Assembly: GCA_036346395.1 (NCBI GenBank)
Contig: CM070601.1
Coordinates: 14,629,763 to 14,693,762, forward strand
Direction: 5' to 3'
Origin: Hsuehochloa calcarea
Lineage: Eukaryota; Streptophyta; Magnoliopsida; Poales; Poaceae
Length of the DNA stretch: 64,000 nucleotides
In this document: in pieces, positions 11,560 through 24,639 of the stretch
Layout of the letters: each line of letters opens with the position of its first letter
How positions within the stretch are numbered: position 1 is the first letter of the stretch
Translations under genes and position numbers: made by a program
The notes under the pieces: generated by a model
Database searches by the model: none
What the model saw: only the letters and a program-made list of their open reading frames with translations
What the model was told of the DNA's origin: nothing

Positions 11560-12672
11560 CTTTCGACAGTTCCAATTTTCAAAAGTTTTAATAAGTTGAA
11601 AACTAGGCCTTGGTGGTGTTCCCACTAGGAAGAAAAGAAAAGGAGAGCCAGCCTAATGGCTGTGTGAGTTTGGGGCCATTAAACTTTCTTTGACCACCAA
11701 GAAACCAAGTGTGCAACCAATTCCACATCTAACCTTGACAATGAATGGTGAGGCTCCTCCCTCTGGACCACATTTAGTTCAATCTACATTCCAAGAGAGT
11801 AATTGTGCAGTGTTCGTTGGTTGGCCGGCTCCCATTGCCTCTTGTAGCCCCCAATCCACGTTTAGTGTCATTGCTCGTATGCCTCGCTATAATACTTCGT
11901 TAATTGGCGCGCAAGGGGTGTCCTTGGTGCCAATTGCTAAACTGCCAATGAAATTCTTCATCGCTTTGGGAAAGGAATAGTAAGATAAGCAAATTGGCAA
12001 CTGTAGAAAAAGGCTTCAAATCTGCACAGTGTAGATGTTGTTATCCTTGGCTTTCTTGCGTCTCCTGGATGTGTTCTTGTGAAGCACATATACGTCATGC
12101 GTCTGTGGATTTATTGACTAGTTTGGTTCTTCCTCTCCTTGGAGTCTTGGACCATGCAGGTGGAGGACCAGAACCAGACGCCCGTTTGATGGTGCCTACG
12201 GAGCGGCGGATCCGAGAAATGCAGCACCCGCTTCGTCTTCTAGCTATGATCTCACTCGTCCAACCACCGCTGCTGGAGTCACCGGCTCACGAGCCGTGGC
12301 CTCACTGCCTCCTATAAAAACATGGAAGAACAAAATGCAGTGGGAAATTCTACGTAAAGAGCGGTACAAGCGACATGCACTCTCGGCTCAACTCACCTGA
12401 GCAGCATGCCGTTCGTCTGAAACTGTACTGTTACTGTATCATGTGTGACTGTGCGAGAGAGACCTGAAACTTGACGGGCACAAGCTGTTACTTTACGTGT
12501 GACTCTGAGAACTTAACCGCGTCGTGATGCACTAATCCTGATGTCGAAAAAGACGGCTTTTCACTGAAATTGGGTGGCAAAGCTAGCCAAGCGAACTACA
12601 TGTCTTGTGAAATTTGTGGAACATGACTCCCTACCATCCATTGACAAAATGGAATACGCCATTGGGAAAGAA
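11560..12672. other. Intergenic DNA, no recognised gene
   Basis: Open frames at 11690-11980 and 11994-12317 have no recognisable domain or homologous motif. No transposon terminus was found. Confidence 0.3.
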
Positions 12673-12768
12673 AGAATCATCAGAGCATGGGGCCAAGAAA
12701 AGGGTCACTGGCTGAATAAGAGAATCATCCGAGCATGGGGCCAAGAAAAGGGTCACTGGCTGAATAAG
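12673..12768. repeat. Perfect-period 48-bp tandem duplication
   Basis: The unit starting 'agaatcatcagagcatgggg' at 12673 is repeated at 12721 with one difference (cagagc to ccgagc). The period is 48 bp, a multiple of three, so an open frame passes through both copies. No protein family is recognised. Confidence 0.9.
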
Positions 12769-12789
12769 GCGTCTATTGCCTGATACATT

Positions 12790-13760
12790 CCCTGAGCAAA
12801 GGACCTGAGCTTCCAGAATGGCGTATAGATTCAACTACAGGGGCAGCTTGGATCGTATGTGCAGGCATGGTTTGGTTTAATGACGCACAGGCCTTCAAAT
12901 AGTGTATTTTTTTTCCCAACAGAGGAGCCAAGCTTGTCTCAGATCATTTTAAGATCTTTAAAACATGTGTCGTCCTTCTACAACTGAGTTAACTGGGCAG
13001 AACTGTTATTACCAAAAGATTAAGATGTACAACAGTGTTTATCGACTCACCATTCAACAAAGATATCATGGGTAGGGTAAGTTGTCCTAGCAAAACATAG
13101 CTTACAGTGCAAGTGAAAATAGATGCAAATAAAGGGACAAGTGGAAAGCATGAAAAAGAAAGCGTAACAAAAGAATAAGAATATACTCCTTATGAACATC
13201 AGAGCATGTATGAAGGTCGGGGAGTGGCACTGACGTTGCCTATTTGCATGATACGCAGAGCATTCTAGTTATCTAGACACACAGCCAAGGACACAAGTCA
13301 CACAAGTACACAACTCATTACAGTTTAACTCCAAATAGAACAAAGTCATCTTCAGTGCACATAACACTAGCTTCGATACTACATCACGTCTTACAAGAAC
13401 ATGATTTCACGGCATGTTAAAAGGAGAGATCAGCAATGAGTGCATAATGAAATAGTAGTACAGTACACCTTTTCCATTCTCTTATCATAACCGTGCACTG
13501 CTTTGCTACAGTTCGGACTTTCGGTTTTATCACTGAACCTTACCTGCAATATCAGTACAGAACATATGAAAGAATATAAGAATTCTTAGCGCGAGTCGCA
13601 GAAACCAAACAAGGCTCTCCGCGGGAGAAAAACAACATACATGTGGGTAAGAAATTGACTTTATCCACTAGTTTTTCTGAAACATATTGCTTCTCCATTA
13701 GTTAGTTGACTGGCATGATCGAGAGAAAGAGTTAGTTGACTAGAAGTAGTCTAATGATTG
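12790..13760. other. Downstream flank of the homeodomain gene
   Basis: AT-rich intergenic DNA with no coding exon. The 3' untranslated region of the minus-strand gene should end within about 13.4-13.9 kb, but I could not fix a poly(A) site. Confidence 0.3.
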
Positions 13761-13894
13761 TGTCTTGACACCCAACATAGAGCTATAGAAAGCCAAAGTT
13801 TCAGGTATGTAGTGTGGCGTGTGGCACCAAAATCATGGCCCAAGTTGCAAATTCAAGCAGCAGTCCAAATTGTAGGCTGTCTTTTACTAGAAAC

Positions 13895-16800
13895 TCATCT
13901 GGACATTTTCCTCCTCTTTAGCTCCCGCAGTATTGCTTTTTTTCTTCTCTCGTCTAGTTCTAACCCCAGATTCTGATCCTCTGCAGAGTTATCTTTAGGT
14001 CTTCCAACATCTCTTGAATCTCTTGAGGTATTCTTGCCATGGTTCTCTCTGTACCCACCTTTTGAACAGACTACTAATCCCAAGGTGGTAGTATAACTTT
14101 GGTTGCTTTCTTGAGGAGTAAGAAGCGTTCTCTGCCCACCGTTGATCTCTTGTTTCACTGGACTATCTTTTTTGATAACTTCATTCAGATTACCGGATGT
14201 CATCTCCTCATTCCCAACATCAGTTTTACAGACATTAAGCTTTTCCATCATCCTCTCCTTGGGGTCTGTAACCTGCATGCTAGCTACCACAGAGCTCATA
14301 CTTCTCTTGGTGCTATGGTTTTCTAGGTGAGTGCCTTTTTTGGTAGCAGCTACTCTTGTGTAATGACGTGTACTTGCAAACCATTTGCTAACCTGTTAAC
14401 AGAATCCATAGAGGGTTTTGCTCAAAGCAAGACAACTGTGACAAGCATGCAATTGAAATTCATGACAAAGAGGTACAAACCTGACTGAATGTCAGCCCTA
14501 GTTCTTGTGCCAGGCTTTCTTTAACAGCAAGGCTAGGATATTGGTCTATTTTGAAATGTTCATGTAGCCTCTGCAAGAAAAATGAGGTGTTTGCAACTTA
14601 ATTAATCTTATTATAGCAATCTAAATTGGTCAAACTTGTTTGGCTGGTTCTGATAAAATACAAAACCACTGATACATAAACAGGAGAATATGTCACTACC
14701 TGATTAATTATTGGCCCAAAATGTCTTTTCTGAGCGGTACTGTTGCTGCCATTAGAGGTAAGCTCTCCTGTATGTTGCCAACTCACTGAACCATGAAGAG
14801 CATCAGGGTAAAAGCTTTGTCGACCACTTTGTGGAGTGAGTTCATTACTCTGGTGCACAGACCCTGTTCTTCTGGAACTTTTGCATGCAAAAGAATCCGC
14901 TTCACTTTGTTCTTCATTATCTTTTTCAGGTGTGCTCTTCCCAGACCACTCTTCACCATCACTTGAATCAGACGACCCTTCCCCATAAGCCTCCTTTTCA
15001 TTTTGAGAATAAAGAGGAAACATGTCAAGTACACAGGCCAGTGAAAAGTGAAAACACATGCACAGACAAATATGCACCCCCCCCCCCCGGGTTAAACCAC
15101 TTATATGATACATGCAAAATCAGGTTGCATCCAGTCGGTAGCACTCACTGGCTCCTACATGTTTGCTTGGCCTATGCTGCTACTTGATATAGCCATAAGG
15201 CAACGACTAAATTCAAGACTAAGCGGACCAGCTGCGTATCCAGTGCCAAATTATCAATGACAAGGGTATGCATGTATGTCTAAGATCATTTGAAAATTTT
15301 GATCATCCACGACTGCTTTTTAATGTACAATGCAACTGTTGGATTTACCTATATTTCATGAATAAAGTAAGCACTCTACTGGCTGACAGTATGACAAACA
15401 AATATACCAAAGGCTTTCGTGTTAAAATGCATGCAAGTTGAGGGGCATACATCATACAGTTTTTTGTAGTCCAACCGTTGAGCCTCCTGTCTCCCTGAAA
15501 CTGGTAAAACCACATCTTGGTCCATTTCAAGATCCTTATTAGTGAGATTGGAATTTTCTGTGTTAGTCTGAACAGTGGTTCCTTCCAAGTTATTGGTAGG
15601 GTCGCCTGCCTTAGAACCTGATGACACTTCATCCTGACCACAAGACTTAGCAATCTCAGCACAGAAATCATCAGAGTCAGATGTGAAGTCTGACTCATCT
15701 GAACTTGATTGCTTCTTTTGGGTATCTATATCAGAATCAGGACCTGCTGGATCATAATCATCATCCCCCGAGTCCTCAGAAGGTAATCCAATGTCATCAA
15801 CTTTCTCTTTGTCCTTCGAAGGTTCTGAATTGTGACAAGAGGTGACTAAGTTTGAATCATCAGAGTCTGAACCTTCATCCGCATCCTCTTCAGAAGACCC
15901 TTCTACCTGACTGGCCACACATTCTTCAGCCATATTAGGGTCGAAGTCATTATCTTCTGAATCGTCTGATGGAAGATCAGATACATCATTTTGCTTAGGA
16001 CAATTTGCGAAAGCAGTTGCCTCAGGAAAAACTTTCTGTAAAAGTAAAATGTAGTATTGTGGTGGAATATAATTTAGACTCATTGATCCTGAAACAAGTC
16101 CATACTTTACTATTCTTAACAGCGAAACTGTTACCTTCCAAGAGTCGCTAATGGAGAGATTGGTCCCTTGAAGTTCATTTATTACATCTATACAATCTAT
16201 CTTGCAATCACATGCAGGGCAAAGCCACCTTTCATCTCCCGCAGGGACTACAAGGGAATGGAGCTCATGAATGAATGGACTACATAGATAATGATACTTG
16301 AGATACCATAAAAAAAAGAGGAAAATAAATATTACTATCTTCCGTCAGCAAAGGAGGATTTAGACAATTCTGGTGGAACCCTCTGTCACAGACTCCATCA
16401 CAGAGAATGATGTCATTACTCAATGTGACATCCTTTGAACCACAAGTTGCACAAAAAATCTGCAAGGAAGAAGCATGGTCACTGTCTAAAATACTAAGCA
16501 TAACAGAACACATGATTAGAGATGAATAGACGACATCAGAAAAAACATGTTGACAAACATCTTCACTAGATATCTCTCCTTCAGAATCAAACAAAGATTC
16601 CTCAAGCTTTCCCTTAGATAGGAGATCATCAAGATTCTGGAAGGCTTCTCGTATTCTCAACTTGCACCGCAAGATTTCCGCTTTTGCTCGTTCAAGCTCC
16701 TTCTCAGGTCTTATCTTTTCCAAACTGCATGTTTGTATATAGGTGACCAACTTATTATATTGCAATTGACACTACAAGGAATTCACAGCTAAAAAAAATC

Positions 16801-18084
16801 CCAAGAAGGTATGTGGTTAAACATGAAGCTCAAGGGGGGAAAAATGCAATTATTGCACCTCTGATCAATTAACCAGTCAAATAAGATTGAACAAAAAATC
16901 GTTCATCACAATTGGCGCCAAGAAGAGTCCGAAATTTTAATTGTATTTGTATATGAAGGAAACATAACCAGTGAACACAGGAAGGTATCAAAAAGGGTAA
17001 AGTCATAATAATTATGTTGATTGATCATATGTGAAAAAGGGTACACTAGGCTAGACTACTTTGTCAAAGGGAATGTTTTGAGCGCATATACCCCATTTCT
17101 AAAGAAAAGATCAAGTGTACCCGAAGGCCCAAAGAGATTTTGCAGAGCAATTTATGGGAAGCTATGGAAAGGTAGTCCTCCTCAGAAGTGCATTCTGCAA
17201 ACTAACAAGTACAGGCAGCGGCACCTAAATCTATAAAATACCGACACTCTCATGGTTGATTAATTGCACATTACAGAGGAATACCAACTCAAAAGAAATA
17301 TTTCTGTCTACCACCCAGCTCTACTGCCTTGAGATGGCATTGCTGCACTGTACTGCAGAATCTAGTTAGTTATAGCTGATCATTAACAATGCTAGTATAA
17401 TATAGCTCTAAAAAAGGGTTACATATTAGCTAATATATGCAAAAATAGTAAAGTGAAATCCACCAATGCCAAATGCACCTTTGACTTTGTATAGAAAGTG
17501 AGGAAACCAATACTTCAAGTAAAGAAAATCAACAACAAATGAAACATTTGCTACGAGATGGCCAATTTCAAGAGAAGATGTCAAAAAATTAAATTCAAGA
17601 AAAAGAATTTAAGGGCGGCAAACCTTTGCCTTTTCCAGCCATCACTAGCATAAGCTTCAATCAGACTTTGCTCATAGTTCATCCGATTCAATATGTATCT
17701 AACTTGCTGGCGAATTTTTGAGAACTCATTTTTCGTTCTTGTTTTTGCGGGTCTGCCCCTTGTTGTTCTTTTACCAGCCGGTTGTACTGGAGTGTGTACA
17801 GACTCACTAGGTGAATTTTCTGCAGTTGACATAGAACGAAGCACACTGACATTACTATGCGATGACCTCAAAGAATATTTTCTCCCTGCTAATACTTGGG
17901 AGCATTTCCTTCCCCTGTTGGCTGCCCTTTTATAGTTTTTCCTTGCACACATGGTCTTTTCTGTTGCTGGAGATGTATATGGCAAACTTTGGTGATTACA
18001 GGTCTCAGGATTCTGACTAGAGCTCGTATCATTCCCAATCTCACCATTTCCCTCAACAGGACCAGAAGTAGTAGTTTTGTCCAT
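13895..18084 (-). CDS. HOX1A-like: PHD-finger homeodomain protein, HOX1A/HAT3.1 family
   Basis: Eight coding exons with consistent GT-AG junctions and phases: 18084-17624, 16724-16559, 16459-16336, 16247-16135, 16035-15451, 14993-14700, 14570-14481, 14392-13895; about 776 aa (maize HOX1A is roughly 720). Order: basic N-terminus with RGRPAKTRTK (AT-hook-like); conserved block IRQQVRYILNRMNYEQSLI; a PHD finger from about residue 210 (FCATCGSKD, CDGVCDRGFHQNC, WLCPACDC); a long acidic Ser/Asp/Glu region (about 290-470) with repeated LPS.DS.D.D.DP motifs; and a homeodomain at about 568-627 ending in helix 3 SKWFASTRHYTR. The family comprises nuclear DNA-binding regulators that read chromatin through the PHD finger. 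The ATG at 18084 is the first in-frame Met after an upstream acceptor. No frameshift was seen. Confidence 0.92.
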
Positions 18085-18213
18085 AGGATGGAGGCCAAAA
18101 ATCACTCTACTATAGTAAACAAAAGAAAAACAGTTTGGGAGAACTGTCTGCCTGAGGAGTGCAGTCGCAATGAAACCGGAAGCTCTGTGAAGTTAGGCCA
18201 AATTAAGCAGCAC

Positions 18214-19430
18214 CTACAGCATGTAAATAAAGTAAAATCATGATTGATGATTGCATGGACTAATGGGTTATAACTTATAAAACATAGATAACTCACTTAC
18301 ATACTATAAATCTCTGGTTTGAACCAGTTTTGATTTTTTTTTTCCCCTATGCTTCACAATTTAGTACCATAATGATTTTTTTTTGCGTGTGTGCATCTCA
18401 TTAGCAAGGGAAAAAAATCAAAGCCGGCACAGCATATTCATTCCATTCACAAACATGACATGTGCTTCGTATTAAGTTATCTTAAACATAGTATGAAGCC
18501 TAATAACAATTTGCACTCATTCATATAGTATTACATAAGTTGAGTTAAAAATTTTCCAGTTGCCAAGATAGGTGACTTCTTCTAAATGTCATTTACACCA
18601 GTATCCAACTAGCCCAACCCTATAAGCATTGCACTGTTTTAGTTGCCATACCTTCCTGGCATTTGGTACCAATAGTCATCAACATCCACAGCGTGCAATT
18701 ACCCTGGCATTTGCTACCAATAGCTGTCAATATCCACGGAGCGCAACTATCACGAGGTTGTCTCAAACTATCAACAATTCAACAACACAATTCAAGCTGA
18801 AAGCTAATATTTTTTGTAGCCTAAGGCCTAAAGGGGGGCAAAAGACTTGCAACCTGCAGCGAGCAAATGACAAGCAAACTAAAACTTCTCGTTCGACAAG
18901 GAACCAAACCAATAAGCTCAGAGGAATTCCACCATATCTCCGGATCTTTAGGCCACAACCAAACCACCAGAACCCTAAAAACCACACCTAATTCTAAACT
19001 GAACCTCCGGACATATCCATCACACCACAATAACATCGAACCAAACCACCCTTACAATCACCACGCCTTTGTACACAGACACAGCTCAAAGCCAACCAAA
19101 AATCCCAGCATCCCACGCCACAAACCCACGATTCCCTGACAGAAAAAAAGAACCAGCCGAAAAAATCTCCGGGAAACTAAATCGCAAACGACGGCTCCGC
19201 GAATCTACCTCGAGCGTCCGGATTTGGCTACTGCGGCGTGGAGAACGAGAGAGACTAGCGCGGGGGGATGGAGACGGACGTGGCAGTGGAGTTGGGCGAG
19301 ACGAGAATGGGATGGGGACAGGGGGACTCACTCCGCGAGCCGCCCGGCGATGATCTCTCGCGACGAAGCATCTCGTCTTACCGACTCTCCCGCGGGGCGG
19401 AAGCGGACGGCGTGAACGATGAGGGAGGGA
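18214..19430 (-). promoter_or_regulatory. 5' untranslated exon and leader intron of the homeodomain gene
   Basis: A plausible acceptor (ATGCTGTAG then GTGCTGC) puts the start of the ATG-containing exon at 18213, leaving about 129 nt of leader before the ATG. Upstream, a donor CTCGAG/GTAGAT ends a probable non-coding first exon at 19209, giving a leader intron 19208-18214. The DNA around 19210-19450 is GC-rich, as expected of a grass promoter/first exon, and no clear TATA box is seen. Transcription start is inferred only. Confidence 0.5.
18655..18750. repeat. 48-bp two-copy repeat in the leader intron
   Basis: The unit 'cctggcatttggtaccaata' at 18655 recurs at 18703 as 'cctggcatttgctaccaata', and similarity continues through 'catccac.g.gcgcaa'. 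The copies have diverged by several substitutions. Confidence 0.7.
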
Positions 19431-19449
19431 GGCGAGCTTCCGAAACAAA

Positions 19450-20340
19450 CAAACAAATAAAAGGCACGCGATGCGAATCCTCGCTCGACTCGGCTAGAGA
19501 GGCCAGACGGACCGATGGGTGGGCTGGGTTGTCTTTTGTTTTTGGGAGGGGTTCGCTTCGCGCGGCTGCTGTTGGGCCTACCAACATGGGCGAAACGAGC
19601 GGAATTCTACGTGATTTTTAGCGAAACCTGCGTCCTTCCGGCCCATTTGGGTGTCGGATCGTTTGGTACATAAGTAAGGGGGGTCAGGCTAGGCCACGAC
19701 GACGACGACAAGCGCATTGCCCGTGGCGTGGGAGTTGGTCGGCCTTTTCGCGAGGTGTCACTCGCAGTGGGAAGTGGGCTCGCCGCGCGGACGGGGCAAG
19801 TGCTGGGCCGAGTGGCGTTTCGGCCTCCGGGCCAGAGGTCCAGCTTGTTGGAAATTGGAATACTCCTCGGTGATCGCTGATCATCAGTGGCTAGCTCTTG
19901 GGTCTGTGGATGAGAGATGAGACCAGGAACAGGTAACAACGGCGGTTGATCGATCGATCGGTATTTGCACTCTTCTTCGCAGAAACAAATAAATGAATCA
20001 GTATTTGGACTCCTCACGTTATCTACTCCTGACTAAGTAGTATTAACGTACTTTTTTTAGAGGATTAGTGTCGACATACATAAACTAGTTACATAAACGA
20101 GTACAACTAACTAATAAGTTAGTATTTAACCCGTGGAAGAGATATTTGTTAACGTCTCTGCGTCCTGCGATGGTGATTACTTCGGAATTTTGATCTTATC
20201 CTGGACGAGAGGTTAAGTGTTTGCCAACAATGACCTCCAGTGCATTTTTTAAGCACTCCGTACTCGCGAATGGGATAAGCCATTTGCAGCAATGGAAAAC
20301 CAAACTTAGCAATAGCGTTTCGGTACCGGTCGACATGGTC
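19450..20340. other. Upstream intergenic region of the homeodomain gene
   Basis: GC-rich to about 19930, then AT-richer. Short open frames on both strands (for example 19607-20017) show no domain and look like frames through GC-rich promoter-side DNA. No transposon ends were found. Confidence 0.3.
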
Positions 20341-20344
20341 GGTG

Positions 20345-20460
20345 TATACCATTTTGTCATCTAAACTAGTATAGAGTAGTCATGCATTTCGTACTGGTAT
20401 CGAGTATATACCATTTTGTCATCTAAACTGGTACAGAGTAGTCATGCATTTCGTACTGGC
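20345..20460. repeat. 62-bp tandem duplication
   Basis: 'tataccattttgtcatctaa' occurs at 20345 and 20407, and each copy continues through 'gagtagtcatgcatttcgta'. It is followed to 20530 by 'gataccggt'-type short repeats. This is probably transposon subterminal DNA; no family is assigned. Confidence 0.75.
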
Positions 20461-20619
20461 CTCGATACCGGTTAATCTCGGCTATACCAATTCGATACCA
20501 GTCAATACCGGACAATACCGGTCATACCAACGGAATTGATAATATCGTCTACTTTACTCATTGAACTATAAGTTATATTTGATCCTACTACTATGTATTT
20601 GAATGTGATATTCACCAGG

Positions 20620-20785
20620 TTAGGACCGTTTCCACCAGGGCACATGCACTCATGTCCATTCCGGGTGGATTTCAAGAGCCAAACCGGTATAGGCTCTGAA
20701 ATGGTATTGACGAACTCAATCTTCCTTCTCTAAAGCTATGAGCGTTTTCATCAAGGCACATGCACTCATGTCCATTCATATGGTT
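20620..20785. repeat. Two direct copies of a 'caaggcacatgcactcatgtccattc' type block
   Basis: The block 'gggcacatgcactcatgtcc' near 20638 is repeated as 'aggcacatgcactcatgtcc' near 20755, each preceded by a similar 'cgttttcaccagg / cgttttcatcaag' lead-in. Function unknown. Confidence 0.6.
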
Positions 20786-20994
20786 GCAAATTTCATTTAT
20801 ATTTGACAAAAAAAAAAGCAAATCTGTTTTTTTTTCAGTAGGAAATTTTAGAAGGGAAGGGGGGGTCGATAGGACCGGTAGAACCGATTTTTAGTCAAAA
20901 ATAGGCCGATTTTGAGAACCCTGGTGTGGACCCAAGGACCAACACCAGTTTCGCCCAATGCTCTTGTGGAGATAGAAACTCACCAGCGAGCGCT

Positions 20995-21290
20995 GGCTAA
21001 AAAACAACGTTGGCGAGCCCCGCCCTTGGGTTACACTGCTGTGCTCCCTGTTTGTGTTGGTTCGATCGATGTTGAGCATCTGTGGTGCCCACTAGGCGCC
21101 CAACATGGCCACATGAGATGCCAAACGCACATACTCAGGGCTAGTCGTTGGTGAGTCCCGACCCGGGGTGACATTGCTGCACTGGCTCCTTCGTACTAGT
21201 TCGACTAGGGCTGAGCGTCTGCGGTGCCTACTAGGCGACCAAAATGGCCACACACGATGTCGAATGCACGTACGTAGGTCTACAGAGGTG
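20995..21290. repeat. Two diverged direct copies of a dispersed repeat (third copy at 25960)
   Basis: Copy 1 (about 20995-21135) and copy 2 (about 21145-21290) share the order 'ttggcgag.cccg', 'acactgctg/cattgctg', 'gagc(a/g)tctg(t/c)ggtgcc.actaggcg.cc', 'atggccaca'. A third copy on the same strand lies at about 25960-26105 (ATCGGCGAGACCCGACCC ... GTCCGCGGTGGCCC). They flank the copia cluster and look like pieces of one unidentified element. Confidence 0.6.
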
Positions 21291-21296
21291 GATTTC

Positions 21297-22902
21297 TGTT
21301 GGAAATATGCCCTAGAGGCAGTCATAGAGATAATGATATTTCATTATGATCATGATTTTGATAACATGTTACCGCGTTCCTTCAATAAATCATCAGTTAT
21401 AGATCAATAAGTATGTGACTTGTTGGTGGAACTCTTTAACTTATATGATGTCATTCTAAATGTATCCCAGGTCGAATGTCACTGGTTGGAACACCAGTGA
21501 CTCTACAACCAGCGCATGTATTGATTGATGACCATGTTTCACCGGTCATGAATATGGGAATATCGAATCAATAATGTGAGCACATGTTAGAGAACATGGG
21601 GTTTGATAGACCAATCATTGAGACACTATTAAGATCGTTATGAATCTATGTGTCATTAGTTGGTCTCAAGTAATGATAATGCATAAATCCTAAGACCTGA
21701 GATCAGCATAGTTTCCTACATGTATAATAGCACTCTTAGGTGTTCCAAACGCTACTCGTAACTGGGTAGTTAAAAAGGTAGCTTTCGGATATGCTGTGAA
21801 ACATACGGAGGGATGTGACTGGTCGAGATGGGATTTGCCCCTCCTAACATAACAGGAGATGTGTCTCTGGGCCCCTCGTGGTGATCGGATAAAGAAAGCG
21901 CATGGCCATGCCACTAGTGATCGAAGTGTCGACCACATGAAGTTATCCAACACTCGATGGAGAAAGTATTGAACAGTTCATGGATGACACAACATCTCAC
22001 CTGAAGTTCAACCAGACATCGTGAGGTAAAGGGAGAATGCATGAGTAGGTCGCTTAGTTCGATTAGTTACGGACTAGTCGTATGGAGATACGAGCTGGTT
22101 GTAGACTGATCTAACGTAATCACAGAATGGTAAGAAGCTGGTCGTAAGGAGTTACCAAATACGATCTGGTCGTATGGAGATACGAACTAATCGTAAGTTA
22201 TGAGGACCTGCTCACAGATCATATTACATCAAGGTTCGTCCGATATACTCTATGTGTATTTTAGAATCGTTATGTGCTGCTAGGTACCGCTAACGACTGG
22301 TGGTCGGAAAAGAGTTTTCGAGTCATAACCGATTACACATGAACATGTAGGGTCGCATACTTAAAGGGCTAGAATTTGATTTGGGTGGTGATCCAAATTC
22401 ATATCGGCCACAAGTTCAAGTTCGAGACCCATCATGGATGTCTATATATAGAGGGGCGGTGGCATACGGTTGTGATGATTTTTCGGATGATCTTTGGAAG
22501 AACTCCCAAAACCCTAATAGCCACGCCTTCTCAACCACGCCGTCGTGCTAGCACTCTAGCGTGTGGTGATCCTGCCCCGTACGTGTGGATACCTCGGAGG
22601 TGTTGTTGCAAAGCATCAGCACTAAGATGATCCGCAACTCGTGACGATCACCGGAGTCGGAGGAGAAGTCAAGCGGCGAGTACGACCACTCAGAGGAGCA
22701 GACGCGCGGCGAGTATGACCACTTTAAGGGGGAGACGCGTCGTGAGTGCGACTACGACTGTATCAACTCGCTACAACGACTCTACTTCCGCTACGAGTCA
22801 TCCCATTTAGCGATAATCTCGTGATCTATTACTAGCGGAGGTTCCTTGGTTGCGTGGTAAATTTTTTGTTTGTGCTATCGTAGCCTTGCTCATAACCCTT
22901 CA
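21297..22902 (+). mobile_element. Ty1/copia (Angela/Maximus-like) LTR with primer-binding site
   Basis: The LTR starts TGTTGGAAATATGCCCTAGA, the well-known start of grass Angela-type copia LTRs. It ends in CA at 22902, and tggtatcagagcc (22905-22917) follows, matching an initiator tRNA-Met primer-binding site. Length is about 1.6 kb. Only about 180 bp of internal sequence follows before unrelated LTR sequence, so gag and pol are missing and the element is truncated. A diverged inverted partner lies at 25310-25845. Confidence 0.8.
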
Positions 22903-23097
22903 GTGGTATCAGAGCCATGCCGTCTAGTTTTAGATTCGGATTGGTCACATATTGTGATATGTGAAAGTTATAGATGTGATCTATCTCTGTTTCTACTGGT
23001 CGATTTGATCGTCCATGCGCATTGGTGGTAAGATGGTTTTTATTCGTTATTCCATGATCGTACTTGCATGGTTGTATCACGACTTGCCTCTACCGGT

Positions 23098-24420
23098 TGT
23101 AAGGTCGAGGTGGCCGACTAGAGGGGGGGTGAATATGCGGTTTTAAAAATCTTTCGGCTCTAAAACCAATTAACAATGCGGAAGCTAATAAAAAATTAGA
23201 TTTGCACAATTAAAACATAAATCAACTAGGCTTCTCTAAGTGCACCAACAATACAAGGGATCAATCATACAAAGATATATAAGCAATTAAAGCATGTAAT
23301 GTAAATTGCTCAAAGTAAAGCACAAGTGAAAACAAGATGACACGGTTATGTTTTACTGTGGTGTTCGGAGACTTGCCGGTCTCCCCTAATCCACGTTGAG
23401 GTAAGCCCAACCACGTTGGAGCGGCTCCACTAATTAAGCCAACACCTCCGAGGTAAGTCCAACCACTTGGACCGGTTCCAAACCGAACCAATACCTCGCA
23501 CCACTATGGTCGCTTTTCCTCGACTCCGGAGATGGTGAGCACCAAACCACTCATAACACGCCGGGTCTTCTCACAAGCTTCTTGAGAAGATCACCGGACA
23601 CGACGCCTCCACGCCGTCTAGGTGTCGGCAAACACCAAGAGAAATAAATCTCAACTCTCACTTGAACTAATCAAGTGTCAATGCTCAAGTGGATACACAA
23701 TCCACTATCTATGGCAACACATGCACTTAGGGTTTGCTCTCTAATCTCACCAAGTGCAACACATGCACAAAAGAGAATAGAGGCTTGCTCTTAGCTCAAA
23801 GAATGAGTATGAAACTCAACAATAACTACATAAACTTTTTCCAACCGGCCAAGGTGGCTATATATAGCCAACACACAAAAACTAGCCGTTGGGAGACAAA
23901 CTGCTGAAAAATAAGCAAATGCGGAACTTCCATCATACAAAGTCCAGACCTTTTCGCACCTCTGCGACAAGCACAGCAACGGCTATATCAGACGAGAAAC
24001 TAGCAATTGGATATGAAATCCGGAACTTCCACCGTTCAACACGTGGTACTTCCGATTATCGGACGTCCCGATTCTTATGGGCGGTACTTCCGCTTCCACT
24101 CAGGTCCAACACATGGCACCTTATGGAAAAAACGTACCGCGCCAAATCGGAACTTTAGCTGTGCGGTAGTTCTACTCCCAACATGGCGGTATTTTCGCGC
24201 TTCTGAAAATCGGCTAAGTCTCGAAAAGGGTGCTTCTCTGGAAAAAATATTCCGCCGAATTTCGGACCTTCCGGCCTGCGGTAGTTCCGCAGTTAAAACT
24301 CCGGAACTTTTGATTATCCTGACAAAGCAGTAAATAGCTTTTTCAACAACTCCAATTGCAAAACACATTTACCAATTGATAAGCCATACCAACCAGGATC
24401 ACAAGCAAGATTCCCAACAA
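23098..24420 (-). mobile_element. Ty1/copia SIRE-like LTR, minus orientation, probably solo
   Basis: Read on the minus strand, the LTR 3' end carries the diagnostic 'ttcaccccccctctagtcgg' block (about 23120-23140), then 'cacctcgaccttaca'. Upstream it has a long leader with 'gtgttggctatatatagcc' (TATA-like, near 23865) followed by the usual purine/pyrimidine-mixed R/U5 region. No tggtatcagagc primer site follows the LTR end, and no second LTR or gag/pol is present, so it is best read as a solo or truncated LTR inserted next to the Angela-like LTR. The 5' boundary is approximate. Confidence 0.6.
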
Positions 24421-24639
24421 GTTGTAAAATACATTTGCCAACTTTTAGAATCATACCACAAGAAATAAGGTACATGGACTTACACCATTTGCAAACTTAA
24501 GTCACATGCAACAAGAAATCAAAACATGAGCTTCAACTATTTTCAAAACACATTCTCAAATAACAACATCATGCCACAAGGCTACGGTGCATGGACTTCA
24601 ACCATTATTTCCTAATTATAAATTTAAATATATATACTT

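Noticed and set aside
18085..18105. Upstream extension of the homeodomain protein start
   Set aside because: The frame is open upstream, but the codon at 18105 is GTG; the first ATG after the acceptor is at 18084.
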